DNA of 64,000 nucleotides from the NCBI RefSeq assembly GCF_040112705.1, contig NZ_CP157804.1, positions 2,970,001-3,034,000 on the forward strand, written 5' to 3'. Shown in pieces: positions 63,632-64,000 of this stretch. A program made the translations under genes and the position numbers. This DNA comes from Flagellimonas sp. MMG031 (GTDB taxonomy: Bacteria > Bacteroidota > Bacteroidia > Flavobacteriales > Flavobacteriaceae). Below the pieces are notes generated by a model that was not told the DNA's origin, did no database searches, and was given only the letters and a program-made list of their open reading frames with translations. How positions within the stretch are numbered: position 1 is the stretch's first letter; each line of letters begins with the position of its first letter.

Positions 63632-63689
63632 GGTGATGGCGCAATTTGCGCATCACCCTCTTGCTATTCCTACGTCCCGCAAGCGGGAC
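63632..63689. other. oriT-like hairpin pair upstream of mobA
   Basis: Two palindromes stand between the integrase and mobA genes. At 63632-63657, GGTGATG and CATCACC enclose CGCAA/TTGCG (12-bp stem with one unpaired G). At 63674-63689, GTCCCGC/GCGGGAC encloses AA. Nearby at 63526-63556 TACTGTAG occurs twice directly. Neither hairpin has a T run, so they are not typical terminators. Placement next to mobA suggests oriT. Confidence 0.45.
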
Positions 63690-63707
63690 CGAAGAAATAC
63701 AGCCTTC

Positions 63708-64000
63708 TCATCCTTCGGCTGCTTTTTTGGTCTGCATATGTTCTATAAGGTTTTGCATGTCCTCCCCTATCTTATGCTCCAGTACCCTTGCATAGATCTG
63801 GGTAGTGGAAAGTTTGGTATGGCCGAGCATTTTTGAAACGGTTTCTATCGGCACTCCATTGGAAAGGGTTACCGTTGTTGCAAAAGTGTGCCTGGCCGAA
63901 TGAAAGGATATGGTCTTGTAAATACCACAAGCCTTGGTAATCTCTTTTAGATATTTGTTTGTCTTTTGATTAGAGAGTACAGGTAGTATTTTAGTATTGG
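63708..64000 (-). CDS. tyrosine-type site-specific recombinase, C-terminal part
   Basis: The window edge cuts the gene; about 97 codons remain, ending with TGA at 63708-63710. Catalytic-domain motifs are complete: SFHSARHTFATT (H-x-x-R box), MLGHTKLSTTQIYARV (H/W position and nucleophile Tyr). The end (EDMQNLIEHMQTKKAAEG) is typical of Bacteroidota conjugative-transposon integrases. It moves the element that carries the mob genes and, by position, perhaps the HEPN and HipA-like modules. Confidence 0.9.
   Translation of the reverse strand, partial: NTKILPVLSNQKTNKYLKEITKACGIYKTISFHSARHTFATTVTLSNGVPIETVSKMLGHTKLSTTQIYARVLEHKIGEDMQNLIEHMQTKKAAEG

Noticed and set aside
1..64000. tRNA, rRNA, or complete insertion sequence
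   Set aside because: I saw no cloverleaf pattern, rRNA motif or transposase motif on either strand; a dedicated covariance-model scan could still find something missed by eye.

Overview
The window looks like a chromosomal segment of a marine member of the Flavobacteriaceae (Bacteroidota). The signs are SusC/TonB-type receptors, two DUF4249 lipoproteins, BfmA/BtgA- and DUF5712-type mobilization proteins, A-rich leaders without Shine-Dalgarno sequences, and promoters of the Bacteroidota TTG-N18-21-TAnnTTTG type. I see no rRNA, tRNA, CRISPR array or complete insertion sequence. Protein calls rest on motifs and remembered family features; no database search was possible.

Layout. 1-9.1 kb holds housekeeping and envelope genes: the end of a GNAT acetyltransferase, DoxX, a TonB-dependent receptor, a DUF2141 protein, OxyR, a DacB/PBP4-type carboxypeptidase, a NudK-type Nudix hydrolase, an M81 metallopeptidase and a frameshifted DUF2461 gene. 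9.1-12.5 kb is a repeat-rich island. A cadherin/DUF285 surface lipoprotein sits between two long direct-repeat blocks, with a 21-bp tandem array just upstream of it. 12.5-17.9 kb is a set of membrane and stress-type genes (AIM24/TIGR00266, DUF4442, DUF4870, PadR, PspC, and a DUF2807 'GIN' protein). Two of these genes share an almost identical 54-bp 5' leader containing a 20-bp tandem repeat.

17.9-28.5 kb holds a dipeptide epimerase coupled to an AONS-like aminotransferase, then trxB, then a minus-strand polyamine operon. Its order is small Arg-rich leader ORF, arginine decarboxylase, agmatinase, deoxyhypusine-synthase-like enzyme, small acidic protein, DUF155/RMD1 protein, and a protease-RimK fusion. 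28.6-41.4 kb carries an isoquinoline-oxidoreductase-type molybdoenzyme pair, an EEP-family hydrolase, AlkB, a WYL regulator, DinB, a large Asp-box propeller protein and an AraC-NmrA-DUF1772 cluster. 41.9-47.3 kb has a frameshifted sensor kinase, its receiver-only response regulator and a MacAB/Lol-like efflux system. 47.4-57.6 kb is an outer-membrane protein cluster: a MG2/plug-like protein, then a tightly overlapped operon TonB receptor > DUF4249 > DUF4249 > MG2/plug-like protein.

58 kb to the right edge looks like part of a mobilizable or integrative element: a tyrosine recombinase (cut by the window edge), MobA- and MobB-type proteins, oriT-like hairpins, a HEPN two-gene operon, and an AT-rich three-gene HipB / HipA-kinase / HipA_N ('HipS-like') module in the order B-T-S. 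That module is the best candidate here for a poorly described system. The shared 54-bp leader and the Arg-rich leader ORF before speA are the best regulatory candidates.
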